A stretch of 38,135 nt of DNA from an uncultured Desulfovibrio sp. (GTDB lineage Bacteria; Desulfobacterota; Desulfovibrionia; Desulfovibrionales; Desulfovibrionaceae), in the NCBI GenBank assembly GCA_947038175.1, contig CAMQVJ010000020.1, positions 1 to 38,135 of the forward strand, read 5' to 3'. Shown piece after piece: positions 7,132-15,363 of the stretch. The notes below the pieces were generated by a model. It had not been told where the DNA came from, searched no databases, and saw only the letters and a program-made list of their open reading frames with translations. Numbering within the stretch: the first letter of the stretch is position 1; the number at the start of each line of letters is the position of its first letter. The position numbers and the translations under genes were made by a program.

Positions 7132-8982
7132 ATGATTTTTTCATTTACAGATGCGGAAAAATCCATATTCAAAAAGCGTCGCAAGCTCAAGGTTTCTGAG
7201 TGGGCCGCTCAAAACGTCATTGTGCCTGATGGCCCTTATGCTGGTGCGAGGTACCGCAAAGACGTAAACCCTTATTTACTTGGGATTATGGATACTTGGG
7301 GTGAGCGTGGAATTGAGGAAGTCATTGTTGTTGGCGCTCCGCAAGTTGGTAAAACCTTAGTTCTTTATTCCTGCCTTGCGTATTGCGTGGATTATCGCCC
7401 TGCGCCGCGCATGCTTGCGATGCCTGATGATGAAACCATGAAAGCGGTGGTTGAAGAAAAGCTGAAGCCCCTCTTTCGTAAAAGTAGGGGTGTATCGAAA
7501 ATGTACCAAGGGGTAAAAGGGCGTAGAGTCCGCTTTTCGGATTCCACTAGTATTTGGATTTCGTCCGCAGCGTCCCCATCACAACGTGCATCACTTTCCA
7601 TTCAAGATTTATTTTTGGACGAAGAGGCGCTTTATCAGCGTTATGCAGGCAAGGGCGACCCTGTAACCGATTTTCTAGAGCGTACAAACTCTTATTCTAA
7701 TACTCGGAAAGTTTTGCGCATATCAAAGCCTGTGGGTGGTAAGGAATGTTCCATCTTGCAAGCTTTAGAAACTTGCGATGAAGTGCGTGAATACAATACC
7801 GTTTGCCCTGCTTGCGGTGTTGCTCAAATAATGGAAGAGGAACATTTTATTATTCAAGGCAAAAGCAAAGATGATATTGAGATAACACGAATATCACGGG
7901 AAAGCCTTGGTCGCTATCGTTGCCCTCATTGCAAGATGGAGTGGTCAGATGCCATGCGTGACAGGGCTGTAAAAGCGGGATTTTGGCAAGCGAAAGAGCG
8001 TGTTGTCAACCCTCGAAAGATTGGCTTCCATTTACCTGGCTACTTGTCGCAAAGCGTGAGCTTATCAAAAGTTGTCGCCAAAAGACTTGAGGCTGAAAAG
8101 AGCGATGACGCAGAACTTCGGCAAGCATACGCCAACGGCATTTTAGCCCGTGCCTATGACCCTGTTATTCATAAAAGCAATGAGCAAGCAGTTCTTAGCT
8201 TAAAAGATGATGACCTTGCACCGCAAACCGTGCCACTGGGTGCCGTTGCTCTCACTTGTGGCATAGATATGCAAAAGCGTGGATTTTGGTTTATGGTGAT
8301 GGCTTGGGACAAAAAGCTAAATGGCACTATAATCGATTATGGTTTTATTAATAATTTCGACAAAGTTTATGAGCTGACATATCAAACGAGTTATCGCCGT
8401 GAAGATAGTGACGAGCTTGCAGGGATTTGGCGAGGGCTTCTTGATACTGGTGGGGGTGAGTCGGATATTGAGAATGTCACCCGAACAGAAGAGGCTTATG
8501 CCTTTTTGTCGCAATACGGTAACAATGTTTTACTCGGTGCAAAAGGTAATTCTCATAAGCAAATAAACCCTGTGACGTGGTCAATTTTGGAAAGAATGCC
8601 AAAGTCAAAAACAGTGCTAACAGGGCTTAAGCTGCACATGATAGATACGCATTATTTTAAGGCATTAGCTACAGCACGCTTGCAAACAAATGCTCGCCAG
8701 CATTTTGTTTTACATAATGGCGCTTGCGAACTTTTAGCCCGTCAACTGTGTTCTGAAGAACTTGTTTTGCAAGGCAAAAAACAAGTTTGGCGACGTAAGA
8801 GAAAAGATAATCACCTTTTTGACTGCTTGTGTTTAAACCTTGCCTGCGTACATCAAAGCTTTACGCCTAGCCTTGTTTCGATGATTGGATCAAGCATGTT
8901 TGATATAGAGCCTGTGGAGCAAAGAACTAAGCCAGCGTTCACAAAAACTAAGCGACAAACTAAAACGAAGAGGTTGTTTTAA
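7132..8982 (+). CDS. Terminase large subunit, GpA family
   Basis: 616-residue packaging ATPase and nuclease that cuts concatemeric DNA and drives it through the portal. The ATPase part has Walker A GAPQVGKT (68-75) and Walker B LFLDEEA (around D163/E164). A zinc-binding cluster C225-x2-C228 / C264-x2-C267 is typical of the GpA family. The nuclease domain begins near GIDMQKRGFWFMV. The start at 7132 has GGGGGA six bases upstream; an earlier in-frame ATG (7111) lies inside the previous gene without a ribosome site. The family is used by lambda-like cos phages. Confidence 0.92.
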   Translation: MIFSFTDAEKSIFKKRRKLKVSEWAAQNVIVPDGPYAGARYRKDVNPYLLGIMDTWGERGIEEVIVVGAPQVGKTLVLYSCLAYCVDYRPAPRMLAMPDDETMKAVVEEKLKPLFRKSRGVSKMYQGVKGRRVRFSDSTSIWISSAASPSQRASLSIQDLFLDEEALYQRYAGKGDPVTDFLERTNSYSNTRKVLRISKPVGGKECSILQALETCDEVREYNTVCPACGVAQIMEEEHFIIQGKSKDDIEITRISRESLGRYRCPHCKMEWSDAMRDRAVKAGFWQAKERVVNPRKIGFHLPGYLSQSVSLSKVVAKRLEAEKSDDAELRQAYANGILARAYDPVIHKSNEQAVLSLKDDDLAPQTVPLGAVALTCGIDMQKRGFWFMVMAWDKKLNGTIIDYGFINNFDKVYELTYQTSYRREDSDELAGIWRGLLDTGGGESDIENVTRTEEAYAFLSQYGNNVLLGAKGNSHKQINPVTWSILERMPKSKTVLTGLKLHMIDTHYFKALATARLQTNARQHFVLHNGACELLARQLCSEELVLQGKKQVWRRKRKDNHLFDCLCLNLACVHQSFTPSLVSMIGSSMFDIEPVEQRTKPAFTKTKRQTKTKRLF

Positions 8983-8983
8983 T

Positions 8984-9172
8984 ATGGAAGCCAATAAAGA
9001 AACTGCCCTCATGGGCATGAAAGAAATATCCGATGCAGCGGGCTATTCTTGGCAGACGCTGGAAAGGCTTATAAAAAATGATAATTTTCCTGCGGTGAAA
9101 ATTTGTGGAAGATGGTCAAGTGATAAGGCTTTGATTGTGGAATGGAAAAGAGAGAAGATACGGAATAAATAA
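8984..9172 (+). CDS. Small HTH DNA-binding protein, AlpA/MerR-like
   Basis: 62 residues with a helix-turn-helix of the excisionase/AlpA type: MKEISDAAGYSWQTLERLI, then FPAVKICGRWSSD and a terminal basic helix. It begins one base after the large terminase stop and is likely co-expressed. Such proteins act as excisionases, late regulators or packaging accessory factors. The position inside the packaging module argues against a simple excisionase, but the sequence alone does not decide. Confidence 0.65.
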   Translation: MEANKETALMGMKEISDAAGYSWQTLERLIKNDNFPAVKICGRWSSDKALIVEWKREKIRNK

Positions 9173-9180
9173 GGGTTTTA

Positions 9181-9229
9181 TTTTGCAACTAGAAAGTAGT
9201 TGCAAAAGAATTATTAATGTGTATATTAT
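9181..9229 (+). promoter_or_regulatory. hicAB promoter with palindromic operator
   Basis: A perfect 11-bp inverted repeat TTTTGCAACTA / TAGTTGCAAAA with a 5-nt centre (9181-9207) overlaps a -35-like TTGCAA (9200-9205); TATTAT (9224-9229) follows after 18 bp. There is no T run after the hairpin, so an operator for the ribbon-helix-helix antitoxin HicB is more likely than a terminator. HicAB systems are usually autoregulated. Confidence 0.55.
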
Positions 9230-9246
9230 TTTATAGAGGTGAGGAA

Positions 9247-9498
9247 ATGGGAAAAAAAGAAAAGCTCATTGAACGCTTAAAAAACTGTCCGAAAGATTTT
9301 ACTTTTGAGGAAATGAAAAGCCTGCTCGAGTCTCTAGGCTTTGAAATGTCTAATAAAGGAAGAACCAGCGGTTCAAGAGTGAAATTTATAAAAGATAATA
9401 TTGGTGTTGTGCTGCACAAACCTCATCCACGAAAAGAACTTTTAGAATATCAAATTAAACAAATTTTAGAAGCTTTAGAACAAGGCGGTTTATTATGA
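9247..9498 (+). CDS. hicA: HicA mRNA-interferase toxin
   Basis: 83-residue ribonuclease toxin of the HicA (YcfA) family with a double-stranded-RNA-binding-like fold; when freed from HicB it cleaves mRNA. The sequence has the family layout: FEEMKSLLESLGFE, then TSGSRVKF and LHKPHP (56-61), where the last His is the usual catalytic position, and a C-terminal YQIKQILEAL. This subfamily has SGSR where other HicA proteins have SGSH. ATG 9247 is preferred to an upstream GTG because GAGGTGAGG lies just before it. The stop overlaps the antitoxin start (ATGA), a coupled toxin-first order typical of hicAB. Confidence 0.88.
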   Translation: MGKKEKLIERLKNCPKDFTFEEMKSLLESLGFEMSNKGRTSGSRVKFIKDNIGVVLHKPHPRKELLEYQIKQILEALEQGGLL

Positions 9499-9830
9499 AT
9501 AGTACATTAGAATATAAGGGATATGTTGGAACAGTGGAACTTTCTGAAAATGATAATATTCTTTTTGGTAAAGTAATCGGAATAAATAGCCTTATTTCAT
9601 ATGAAGGCGAAAGTGTTCAAAGCCTTAGAGATGATTTTCAGGGCGCAGTGGATGATTACATTGAAATGTGTCAAGATAAAGGCGTTGAACCTGAAAAAAC
9701 GTATAAAGGCAGCTTTAACGTGAGAATATCACCTGACTTACATAAAAATCTTGCAAGGTTTTCAGCCTTAAAAGGTAAAAGTCTTAATTCTGCTGTTGAG
9801 GAAGCTATAACTCAGTATGTTGCTGTTTAG
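9495..9830 (+). CDS. hicB: HicB antitoxin
   Basis: 111 residues in two parts. Residues 1-65 form the RNase H-like HicB fold (EYKGYVGTVELSE, SLRDDFQGAVDDYIEMC) that caps HicA. Residues 72-105 are a ribbon-helix-helix DNA-binding domain (FNVRISPDLHKNLARFSALK). It neutralises HicA by direct binding and probably represses at the palindrome upstream of hicA. Together with the promoter and terminator at 9892 the pair is a self-contained unit between terminase and portal genes, which suggests independent acquisition. Confidence 0.88.
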   Translation: MNSTLEYKGYVGTVELSENDNILFGKVIGINSLISYEGESVQSLRDDFQGAVDDYIEMCQDKGVEPEKTYKGSFNVRISPDLHKNLARFSALKGKSLNSAVEEAITQYVAV

Positions 9831-9891
9831 ATAAAAAAAAAACTGATTCTCAAAATATCCAATAATAAGATTATACGTCTTATCAAACTTT

Positions 9892-9927
9892 GCCCTTTAG
9901 AAAGATTTTTCTAGGGGGCTTTTTTTT
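9892..9927 (+). terminator. Terminator after hicAB
   Basis: Twelve-pair stem with two G-T pairs (GCCCTTTAGAAA / TTTCTAGGGGGC), GATT loop, then eight T. It closes the hicAB transcript and any read-through from the terminase genes. Confidence 0.85.
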
Positions 9928-9945
9928 GTCCAAAAATCCTCTTTT

Positions 9946-10033
9946 TTGCCATGCTCAAAAAACCTGTCAATACTTAAAGAGTACTTAATAACTCATTAAC
10001 AAGTACTTAATAACCACTTAAATACTCTTAAGG
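9946..10033 (+). promoter_or_regulatory. Candidate late promoter and direct repeats
   Basis: TTGCCA (9946-9951) and AATACT (9969-9974) are 17 bp apart, directly after the terminator and before the head genes. Downstream is AGTACTTAATAAC, repeated exactly at 9980-9992 and 10002-10014 (22 bp apart, two helical turns), flanked by degenerate copies (AATACTTAA at 9969-9977, ACTTAAATAC at 10016-10025). The repeats could bind a late activator, or be terminase-recognition repeats like those of a cosB site. The start of the head operon here is inferred. Confidence 0.4.
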
Positions 10034-10094
10034 GCAAAAAAGCCGTGTTACATCTTTTTCAACAAGCAAGAATGTTTTTTGGAAGGTGGTGAAC

Positions 10095-10322
10095 ATGGCT
10101 TTTACTTTTGTCGAATTGAAAAAACAAATGGAAGAGGATTTGCAGTCTGGAGCGTTTCGCACCATGACAAGCTACACCGTTTCTGACTCTGGTGGCTCGC
10201 GCACTATCTCTTATAAAAGCTTTGATGATTGGGAAAAGCAATACTCGTTTGTGTGCGCTAAAGCGGCAGTGGAAATGGGCAAGCGTCCTTATGTTGGAAG
10301 AGGAAAAATGGGGACACGATAA
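10095..10322 (+). CDS. gpW-like head-tail joining protein
   Basis: 75 residues with the pattern of lambda gpW relatives: an N-terminal helix (FVELKKQMEEDLQSG), a beta hairpin region (SYTVSDSGGSRTISYKS) and a second helix (FDDWEKQYSFVCAKAAVEMGK). gpW-type proteins sit under the portal and prepare the head for tail joining. Placement just before a lambda-type portal matches lambda order. ATG 10095 follows GGAAGGTGG; earlier GTG codons lie in that ribosome site. The protein is short, so family assignment is moderate. Confidence 0.62.
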   Translation: MAFTFVELKKQMEEDLQSGAFRTMTSYTVSDSGGSRTISYKSFDDWEKQYSFVCAKAAVEMGKRPYVGRGKMGTR

Positions 10323-11821
10323 TGGTTTATACAAGACGAAAAAGGGCAACACCACGAAAGCAAGCAAGCGCCTACCTAAGTGGGCAGGGTGGGCAAACTG
10401 TCCAACGCTATAAAGCGGCGAAGATGAGCGAAAGCGACCATTGGTCAACCTCGAATCAGCTTGTCAATCAACTTATCAGCACAGCAAGCCCCCGCTTGCG
10501 TTCTCGTGTGCGTGATTTGGTTCGCAACTACCCTGTTTTTACTCGTGCAGTAAACGCTTATTCGGCTTTGATGATTGGTCAAGGGCCAAAGTTTCAATCA
10601 AAGGCTGTGAAGCCTAACGGGCAACCTGATGAAAAGCTAAGAAGAAAGATTGAATCAAGTTTTTATCGCTGGATGGAATACGACGCTGATGCGTCTGGCC
10701 GTTTACATTTTTTTGAATTGCAACACATGCTTTGTCGTCAGCTTATTGAGTGCGGCGAAAGTTTTTTTCAGCTCACCACGCAAAGCAAATATAAACAAAA
10801 CCCTTTATCACTCATGCCTATTGAGGCTGATAGGCTTGTGAGTTCAAGTTTTGCTAAGGCAAAAAGTGGTGCTGAGTGTGACTATGGGCTTGAATTTGAT
10901 AAGTACACGGGCAAAGTGCTGGCCTATCATGTCAACGTGGATGATCTCGGTTATGAGGTCAAACGAGTGCCAGCGCAAAACATGCTGCACATTTATCAAA
11001 CGCTGCGCCCTGGGCAACTGCGTGGAGTAACTCCTCTCGCTCCTGCAATTTTGTTTGCACGTGCCATGTCGGATTATGTGGGGAATGAACTTGAAGCGCA
11101 AAGGATTGCAAGCCGTTATTTATCTTTCGTGACCTCGCCTAATATTGGAGAGTATCAAGCCGCTCGTGGAATATTGGGAGGAAAAGATGAGAAAGCGCGT
11201 GAAGATATTGATTACATCGAAAATGCCTTAGTTGAATATTTGCGCCCTGGGGAAGAAATCAAATTTGCTGAAATGCCCTCTCGCCCTGGCGAAGCATTTT
11301 CACAAATTGAAAGCTACACAACACGCATGACCGCCATTGCTCTCAATTTATCTTATGAGGTGCTTAGTGGCGATTATAAAGGGATAAATTATAGCACAAG
11401 CAAGGCCATTCGTGGTGATAATCAGGTGTTTTTAGCTCCTGATAAATTTATGCACGAATACCGATCGCTTCGCCCAACCTTTTATCAGTGGCTACAACTT
11501 GAAGCGCTCACAAAGGATTATATCCCAAGTTATTATTGGAAAAATCCTGAACTTATTGAGAACCATGTTTGGACATATAGGGATAGGCCAAGCACTGATC
11601 CAACTCGTGACGCAACTGCTAATATCAAGAATTTAGAAGCAGGGCTTGTGTCGCCGCAAAGCATAATTTTAGCGCAAGGCGGTGACCCTGAAGAGGTTGT
11701 TTCAGAAATCGCTAAGTATAGAAAAATGCTTGATGAACATAAAGTGCAACTAAAAGGGCATATTCCCACGCCCCTAGCTAATAACCCTGCTGCGCTCGGC
11801 GCATCGGAAGAACTTGAATAG
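10322..11821 (+). CDS. Portal protein, lambda family
   Basis: 499-residue portal forming the dodecameric DNA channel at one head vertex. It matches the lambda-type portal family in length and layout: basic N terminus, RVRDLVRNYPVFTRAVNAY near the start, a central stem/wing region with EADRL and LRPGQLRGVTPLAPAI, and a clip/crown region with LSYEVLSGDYKGINYSTSKAIRG. It overlaps the gpW-like gene by one base. The C-terminal region (RDPTRDATANIKNLEAGLVSP style) is typical of the family. Confidence 0.92.
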   Translation: MVYTRRKRATPRKQASAYLSGQGGQTVQRYKAAKMSESDHWSTSNQLVNQLISTASPRLRSRVRDLVRNYPVFTRAVNAYSALMIGQGPKFQSKAVKPNGQPDEKLRRKIESSFYRWMEYDADASGRLHFFELQHMLCRQLIECGESFFQLTTQSKYKQNPLSLMPIEADRLVSSSFAKAKSGAECDYGLEFDKYTGKVLAYHVNVDDLGYEVKRVPAQNMLHIYQTLRPGQLRGVTPLAPAILFARAMSDYVGNELEAQRIASRYLSFVTSPNIGEYQAARGILGGKDEKAREDIDYIENALVEYLRPGEEIKFAEMPSRPGEAFSQIESYTTRMTAIALNLSYEVLSGDYKGINYSTSKAIRGDNQVFLAPDKFMHEYRSLRPTFYQWLQLEALTKDYIPSYYWKNPELIENHVWTYRDRPSTDPTRDATANIKNLEAGLVSPQSIILAQGGDPEEVVSEIAKYRKMLDEHKVQLKGHIPTPLANNPAALGASEELE

Positions 11822-11829
11822 GACTCGGT

Positions 11830-13947
11830 ATGTCAAAAGTAAAAAAGGAAACTATCCCTAAAAATGCCTCTCGTTTGGGTGTTAGGAGTTTGAAAAGTCC
11901 TAGCAGTTTGGATGCAGAAAATCGCAGTGCAGAGTTTATTGCTGCTACGGAAAACCCCGTTGCTGTATTTGACTGGGATAGCTGGGGAAATATAAACGAA
12001 GTGCTTCTTATGGGGGCTTGTCAGCTTCCTAAAGGTGGGGCTGTTCCTCTTTTAGATACCCATTCTCGCCATTCTGTTTCCAATCAGCTTGGTAGTTTTC
12101 GTGATATGCGCATTGATGGGACTGAGCTTATTGGGCGTGCATATTTTGCCAGTGTCAAAGGTGCAGAAGATGCTTTTACACTCGTGCAAGAGGGGCATTT
12201 GACGGATGTTTCCGTCGGTTACGAGGTTTTAGAATATAGAACACTTCGTGAAAATGAAGTGTTTGAACATGATGGAAAGGAATACGTTGGGCCTTTGCGT
12301 TTAGTGACGGCTTGGCGACTTGTAGAACTTAGTCTTTGCCCCGTTGGGGCGGACGAAAACGCAAAAGTAAGGGGAAAGACGATGGCTAAACCTAATAAAC
12401 GTGCTGACGATGGCGCAAATACTAATTCTGATGCTGATGACGAACTCAAGAAAACTGATGCCCGTGCGAACGAAGCAGGAACTAAAGACGAAAATACTGA
12501 TGACACTCTTCCAGATGATACAGATGAAAATGATTCTCGTGATGCTGGCACAAGTGATGATCCCGAAAAAGACGATGACGATGATGATGACGATGACAAT
12601 GATGCGGCCGTAAAGCCAAATTCTGACACTGATGGCGATGACGAAGGAAAGCGCAGTTTCACAAAAAGCGAGCGTAACAGCATCGCTAAAAAAGAAAGAC
12701 AGCGTTGCATGCAAATTAGCGCCATGTGTCGCTCATTTGGGCTGGCAGATAATTTTGCAGAAAATGCAATCAGTAAAGGCCACGGTTTAGATACTGTTCG
12801 CACAAATATTTTATCAAACTTACAAGGAAAAGACATGGCTGGTTTTAAAGTTGACATGGGACGCAGTGAGTCTGAAAAAGTCCGCGAAGTTGCAACCCAA
12901 GCTCTTGGCTTGCGCAGCGGACTTTCAGAAACTGCCGTTGCTGGTAAAGATGGCAAGTTAGCAGGTGATGTGAACCACTATCGCAGCATGACATTGCGTG
13001 AGCTTTGCCGTGATATGCTTGTGCGTTCTGGGCAGTCCATTCCTTCTGATGTGCGTGATATTGTTGGGCGTGCTCTTACCACCACCGATTTACCTGCCAT
13101 TTTGTCTGACTCTATCAATCGTGTTTTACTGAGCGCTTGGGGTGAATATAAAGGCACTTGGGAAGCATGGTGCGGTGTGGGTGAAGTTCCCGATTTTCGC
13201 CCACAAACCTTGGTTTCTGCTGGTCTTGGGCAAATGCTGAACCTCATTAAAGAGGGCGGTGAATATGAGCTTATGCAAATGGCAGAGCATGCGGAAACTG
13301 TTCAACCATATACCTATGGTGGTAAAATTGCGATTACCCGTCAAGCCATTATCAACGATGATTTGAGCATGTTAAGCACGCTCCCCCGTTTGCAAGCGCA
13401 AGCGGCAGCACGCACGATAAATAAACTCGCTTATGATGTTCTCACAAAGAACCCTCTTATGGGTGATAATAAGGCATTATTCCACGCTAATCATAAAAAC
13501 CTTATCACTGGCGCTGGTGGCCTTCCTAATGTGGATAAAATCGGCAAGCTTGTTACTCAAATGAAACAACAACAAGACGTTGCAGGCAACCCTATTGGTA
13601 TTCAGCCTCGATTCTTTATTGCGCCAACTGCCCTTGAAACTGCGGCAGAAACTTTCTTTACAAGCCAAATGATTGGCTCTCAAGAGCAACCAAATCAAAA
13701 TAATATTTACGCTGGCACTAAGTTTGTCCGTGTTTATGATGCTTTGCTTGATGTGGAATCTGAAAGCTCTTGGTATGTGGCTGGCAATAAGGGCGATAGC
13801 GTCAATTTGTATTTCCTCAATGGCAATTCTGCGCCACGTCTTGAGCAAAAAGAAAATTGGAATACGGATGGTGTTGAGCTCAAGGTTTCTATTGATGCCG
13901 CTGCAAAGGCTGTATCGTGGCAGGCTATTGCGAAAAGCCAAGCTTAA
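11830..13947 (+). CDS. Prohead protease - scaffold - major capsid fusion
   Basis: 705 residues combining three functions usually held by two or three genes. Residues 1-180 are an HK97-type (U35) prohead protease with the catalytic His in LLDTHSRH (H78 or H81) and Ser in DVSVGY (S128). Residues about 185-275 are hydrophilic, very Asp-rich and probably act as scaffold. Residues about 300-705 are the major capsid protein (GDNKALFHANHKNL and related capsid motifs). An in-frame ATG at 12382 (residue 185) is preceded by AAGGGG and could start a separate 521-residue scaffold-capsid chain in excess over the fused protease. The protease would then cleave off the scaffold during maturation. Protease-capsid fusions of this kind are a known arrangement. 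Confidence 0.88.
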   Translation: MSKVKKETIPKNASRLGVRSLKSPSSLDAENRSAEFIAATENPVAVFDWDSWGNINEVLLMGACQLPKGGAVPLLDTHSRHSVSNQLGSFRDMRIDGTELIGRAYFASVKGAEDAFTLVQEGHLTDVSVGYEVLEYRTLRENEVFEHDGKEYVGPLRLVTAWRLVELSLCPVGADENAKVRGKTMAKPNKRADDGANTNSDADDELKKTDARANEAGTKDENTDDTLPDDTDENDSRDAGTSDDPEKDDDDDDDDDNDAAVKPNSDTDGDDEGKRSFTKSERNSIAKKERQRCMQISAMCRSFGLADNFAENAISKGHGLDTVRTNILSNLQGKDMAGFKVDMGRSESEKVREVATQALGLRSGLSETAVAGKDGKLAGDVNHYRSMTLRELCRDMLVRSGQSIPSDVRDIVGRALTTTDLPAILSDSINRVLLSAWGEYKGTWEAWCGVGEVPDFRPQTLVSAGLGQMLNLIKEGGEYELMQMAEHAETVQPYTYGGKIAITRQAIINDDLSMLSTLPRLQAQAAARTINKLAYDVLTKNPLMGDNKALFHANHKNLITGAGGLPNVDKIGKLVTQMKQQQDVAGNPIGIQPRFFIAPTALETAAETFFTSQMIGSQEQPNQNNIYAGTKFVRVYDALLDVESESSWYVAGNKGDSVNLYFLNGNSAPRLEQKENWNTDGVELKVSIDAAAKAVSWQAIAKSQA

Positions 13948-13956
13948 AGCATTATA

Positions 13957-13989
13957 TTTGTGGGTTTAGCTTTACGGCTTGCCCACAAA
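13957..13989 (+). other. Intergenic hairpin after the capsid gene
   Basis: TTTGTGGG and CCCACAAA pair perfectly around a 17-nt loop in the gap between capsid and cement genes. No T run follows, so it may stabilise or process the abundant capsid mRNA rather than end transcription. Confidence 0.4.
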
Positions 13990-14022
13990 GCAAATAATCA
14001 TAAATAATATAAGGATATTATC

Positions 14023-14385
14023 ATGCAAAACAAAGTAAGAAATGGCGGTGTTAGTGTTTATACTAATTCAAGCACTGACCTTGTAAAAGGCGGCGATATT
14101 TTAGTTATGGGGCCTGCTGAAAATCAATATGTAGGCATTGCCGTTACGGATATTGCACTAAATGGTGAGGGTATGTGCGAGCTATGCGGTATTTTTAGAC
14201 TCCCAAAAGGCAATTCAGCATTTGCGCAAGGCACGCCTGTTTATCTTGACGAAACGGGTCTTGTATCTGATACAGGCACGGTTTTTGTTGGGCGTGTTGA
14301 GCAGTCAGCAGAAACGGCAGAAACAGTGGTTGAGGTTCGTTTGAACTTTTTGCCTGTAGCTCCTGTAGCCCCTGCAACCGTATAA
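14023..14385 (+). CDS. Capsid cement protein, DUF2190 family
   Basis: 120 residues, beta-rich. VKGGDILVMGP, YVGIAVTDIALNGEGMCELCGIFRLPK and FAQGTPVYLDE are hallmark segments of DUF2190 proteins, which decorate and stabilise the capsid surface. The position right after the capsid gene is the usual one. The C terminus is Pro/Ala-rich. An AAGGATATTATC stretch precedes the ATG. Confidence 0.82.
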   Translation: MQNKVRNGGVSVYTNSSTDLVKGGDILVMGPAENQYVGIAVTDIALNGEGMCELCGIFRLPKGNSAFAQGTPVYLDETGLVSDTGTVFVGRVEQSAETAETVVEVRLNFLPVAPVAPATV

Positions 14386-14400
14386 GGTAAAAGGTTCGTT

Positions 14401-14970
14401 ATGCTTGAATGGTATTCTGATTTGAATGAGCTCAAGGCAATTCGTGAGCAGTTGGAATTATTTCCAAGAGTTTATACACGAATTCTTGCTAGAGCCTTGA
14501 ACCGCAGTAGCAAAGGTGTGGTGACAGATAGCCTCAAGCACCTTTCTAGACGTTATCGCAGAAAGCAAAAAGATTTTAAGGATAGCTTTAGTGTTTTTAA
14601 GGCTAATCCTAAAGAGCTTTATGCAAGGGTTAAGTCTATAGGGGAAAGGGCATCTCATTTGTCAGACTGGAACGCTAAACAGACAAAAAAAGGTGTAACT
14701 TTTCGGGTACTCAAAGAAGGAAAAAAGCGTCTTTTAAAGGGTGCTTTTATAGCTAAAGGCAAAGACTCAAGAAAAGAGATTGTTTTTATGCGTAGCAGTA
14801 AAGATCGCTATCCGATTAAAGCGATGTACTCAACTACGGGGCTTGATATGTTGCGAGATAAGGATTTGCAAAAGACTTTGCAAGCTGGAGCAAAGCAGCG
14901 ACTAATTAGTAATATTCAGCATGATGCGCAGTATGAGTTACAAAAAATCGCAGATAAGGCTAAAGGCTAA
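14401..14970 (+). CDS. Minor tail protein Z-like / tail completion protein
   Basis: 189 residues, basic. The central part (KGVTFRVLKEGKKRLLKGAFIAKG, then a phrase like RYPIKAMYSTTGLDML) follows the pattern of lambda gpZ-type proteins, which act at the connector end of the tail during head-tail joining. The first 60 residues form charged helices. It stands between the cement protein and the closure/terminator genes, as expected for a neck protein. Confidence 0.7.
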   Translation: MLEWYSDLNELKAIREQLELFPRVYTRILARALNRSSKGVVTDSLKHLSRRYRRKQKDFKDSFSVFKANPKELYARVKSIGERASHLSDWNAKQTKKGVTFRVLKEGKKRLLKGAFIAKGKDSRKEIVFMRSSKDRYPIKAMYSTTGLDMLRDKDLQKTLQAGAKQRLISNIQHDAQYELQKIADKAKG

Positions 14971-14973
14971 AAA

Positions 14974-15363
14974 ATGAATCTATTTGAAGCAGCTCAAAAA
15001 GATATGCAGATGATAATGGCGGACACAAGCGGCGCTTGTGAAGAGGTGAGCATTTATCCGCATGATAATGCTGGCGGTTCAATTTTACAGCGTGGCTTTT
15101 TTTCAAACGCTCCTGTTGCTGTAAAAGCAGGCTCTATGCATGGTGAACTTATGGGGAATAATCCTGTAATAAGCTTTGACGTCAAGGGGCTTGAGCAAGC
15201 TTTAGGCCGTTCCCTATCGCAACAAGATACGCTTTTGGTGCGTGGGGTGAAATATGTTTGCCAAACGCCTCGCTACTCCACTTATGGCATGGTGACTACT
15301 AAGCTTATTGAAGAGGGCAAAACTATCAAAGGTTTGGGGAATAGTCTTTTATGTCAGTCATAA
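14974..15363 (+). CDS. Probable head closure / head-tail joining protein
   Basis: 129 residues, predicted mostly beta (SIYPHDNAGGSILQRGFF, VISFDVKGLEQALGRSL, VRGVKYVCQTPRYSTYGMVTTKLIEEG). The size, the beta-barrel-like pattern and the slot between the gpZ-like and terminator genes fit an FII-like or HK97-gp6-like closure protein. It overlaps the next gene by 13 nt. Role is inferred mainly from order. Confidence 0.55.
   Translation: MNLFEAAQKDMQMIMADTSGACEEVSIYPHDNAGGSILQRGFFSNAPVAVKAGSMHGELMGNNPVISFDVKGLEQALGRSLSQQDTLLVRGVKYVCQTPRYSTYGMVTTKLIEEGKTIKGLGNSLLCQS

Noticed and set aside
12219..12956. Minus-strand open frame of 245 codons inside the capsid gene
   Set aside because: A Ser-rich antisense shadow of the Asp-rich scaffold segment; codons follow the capsid frame.
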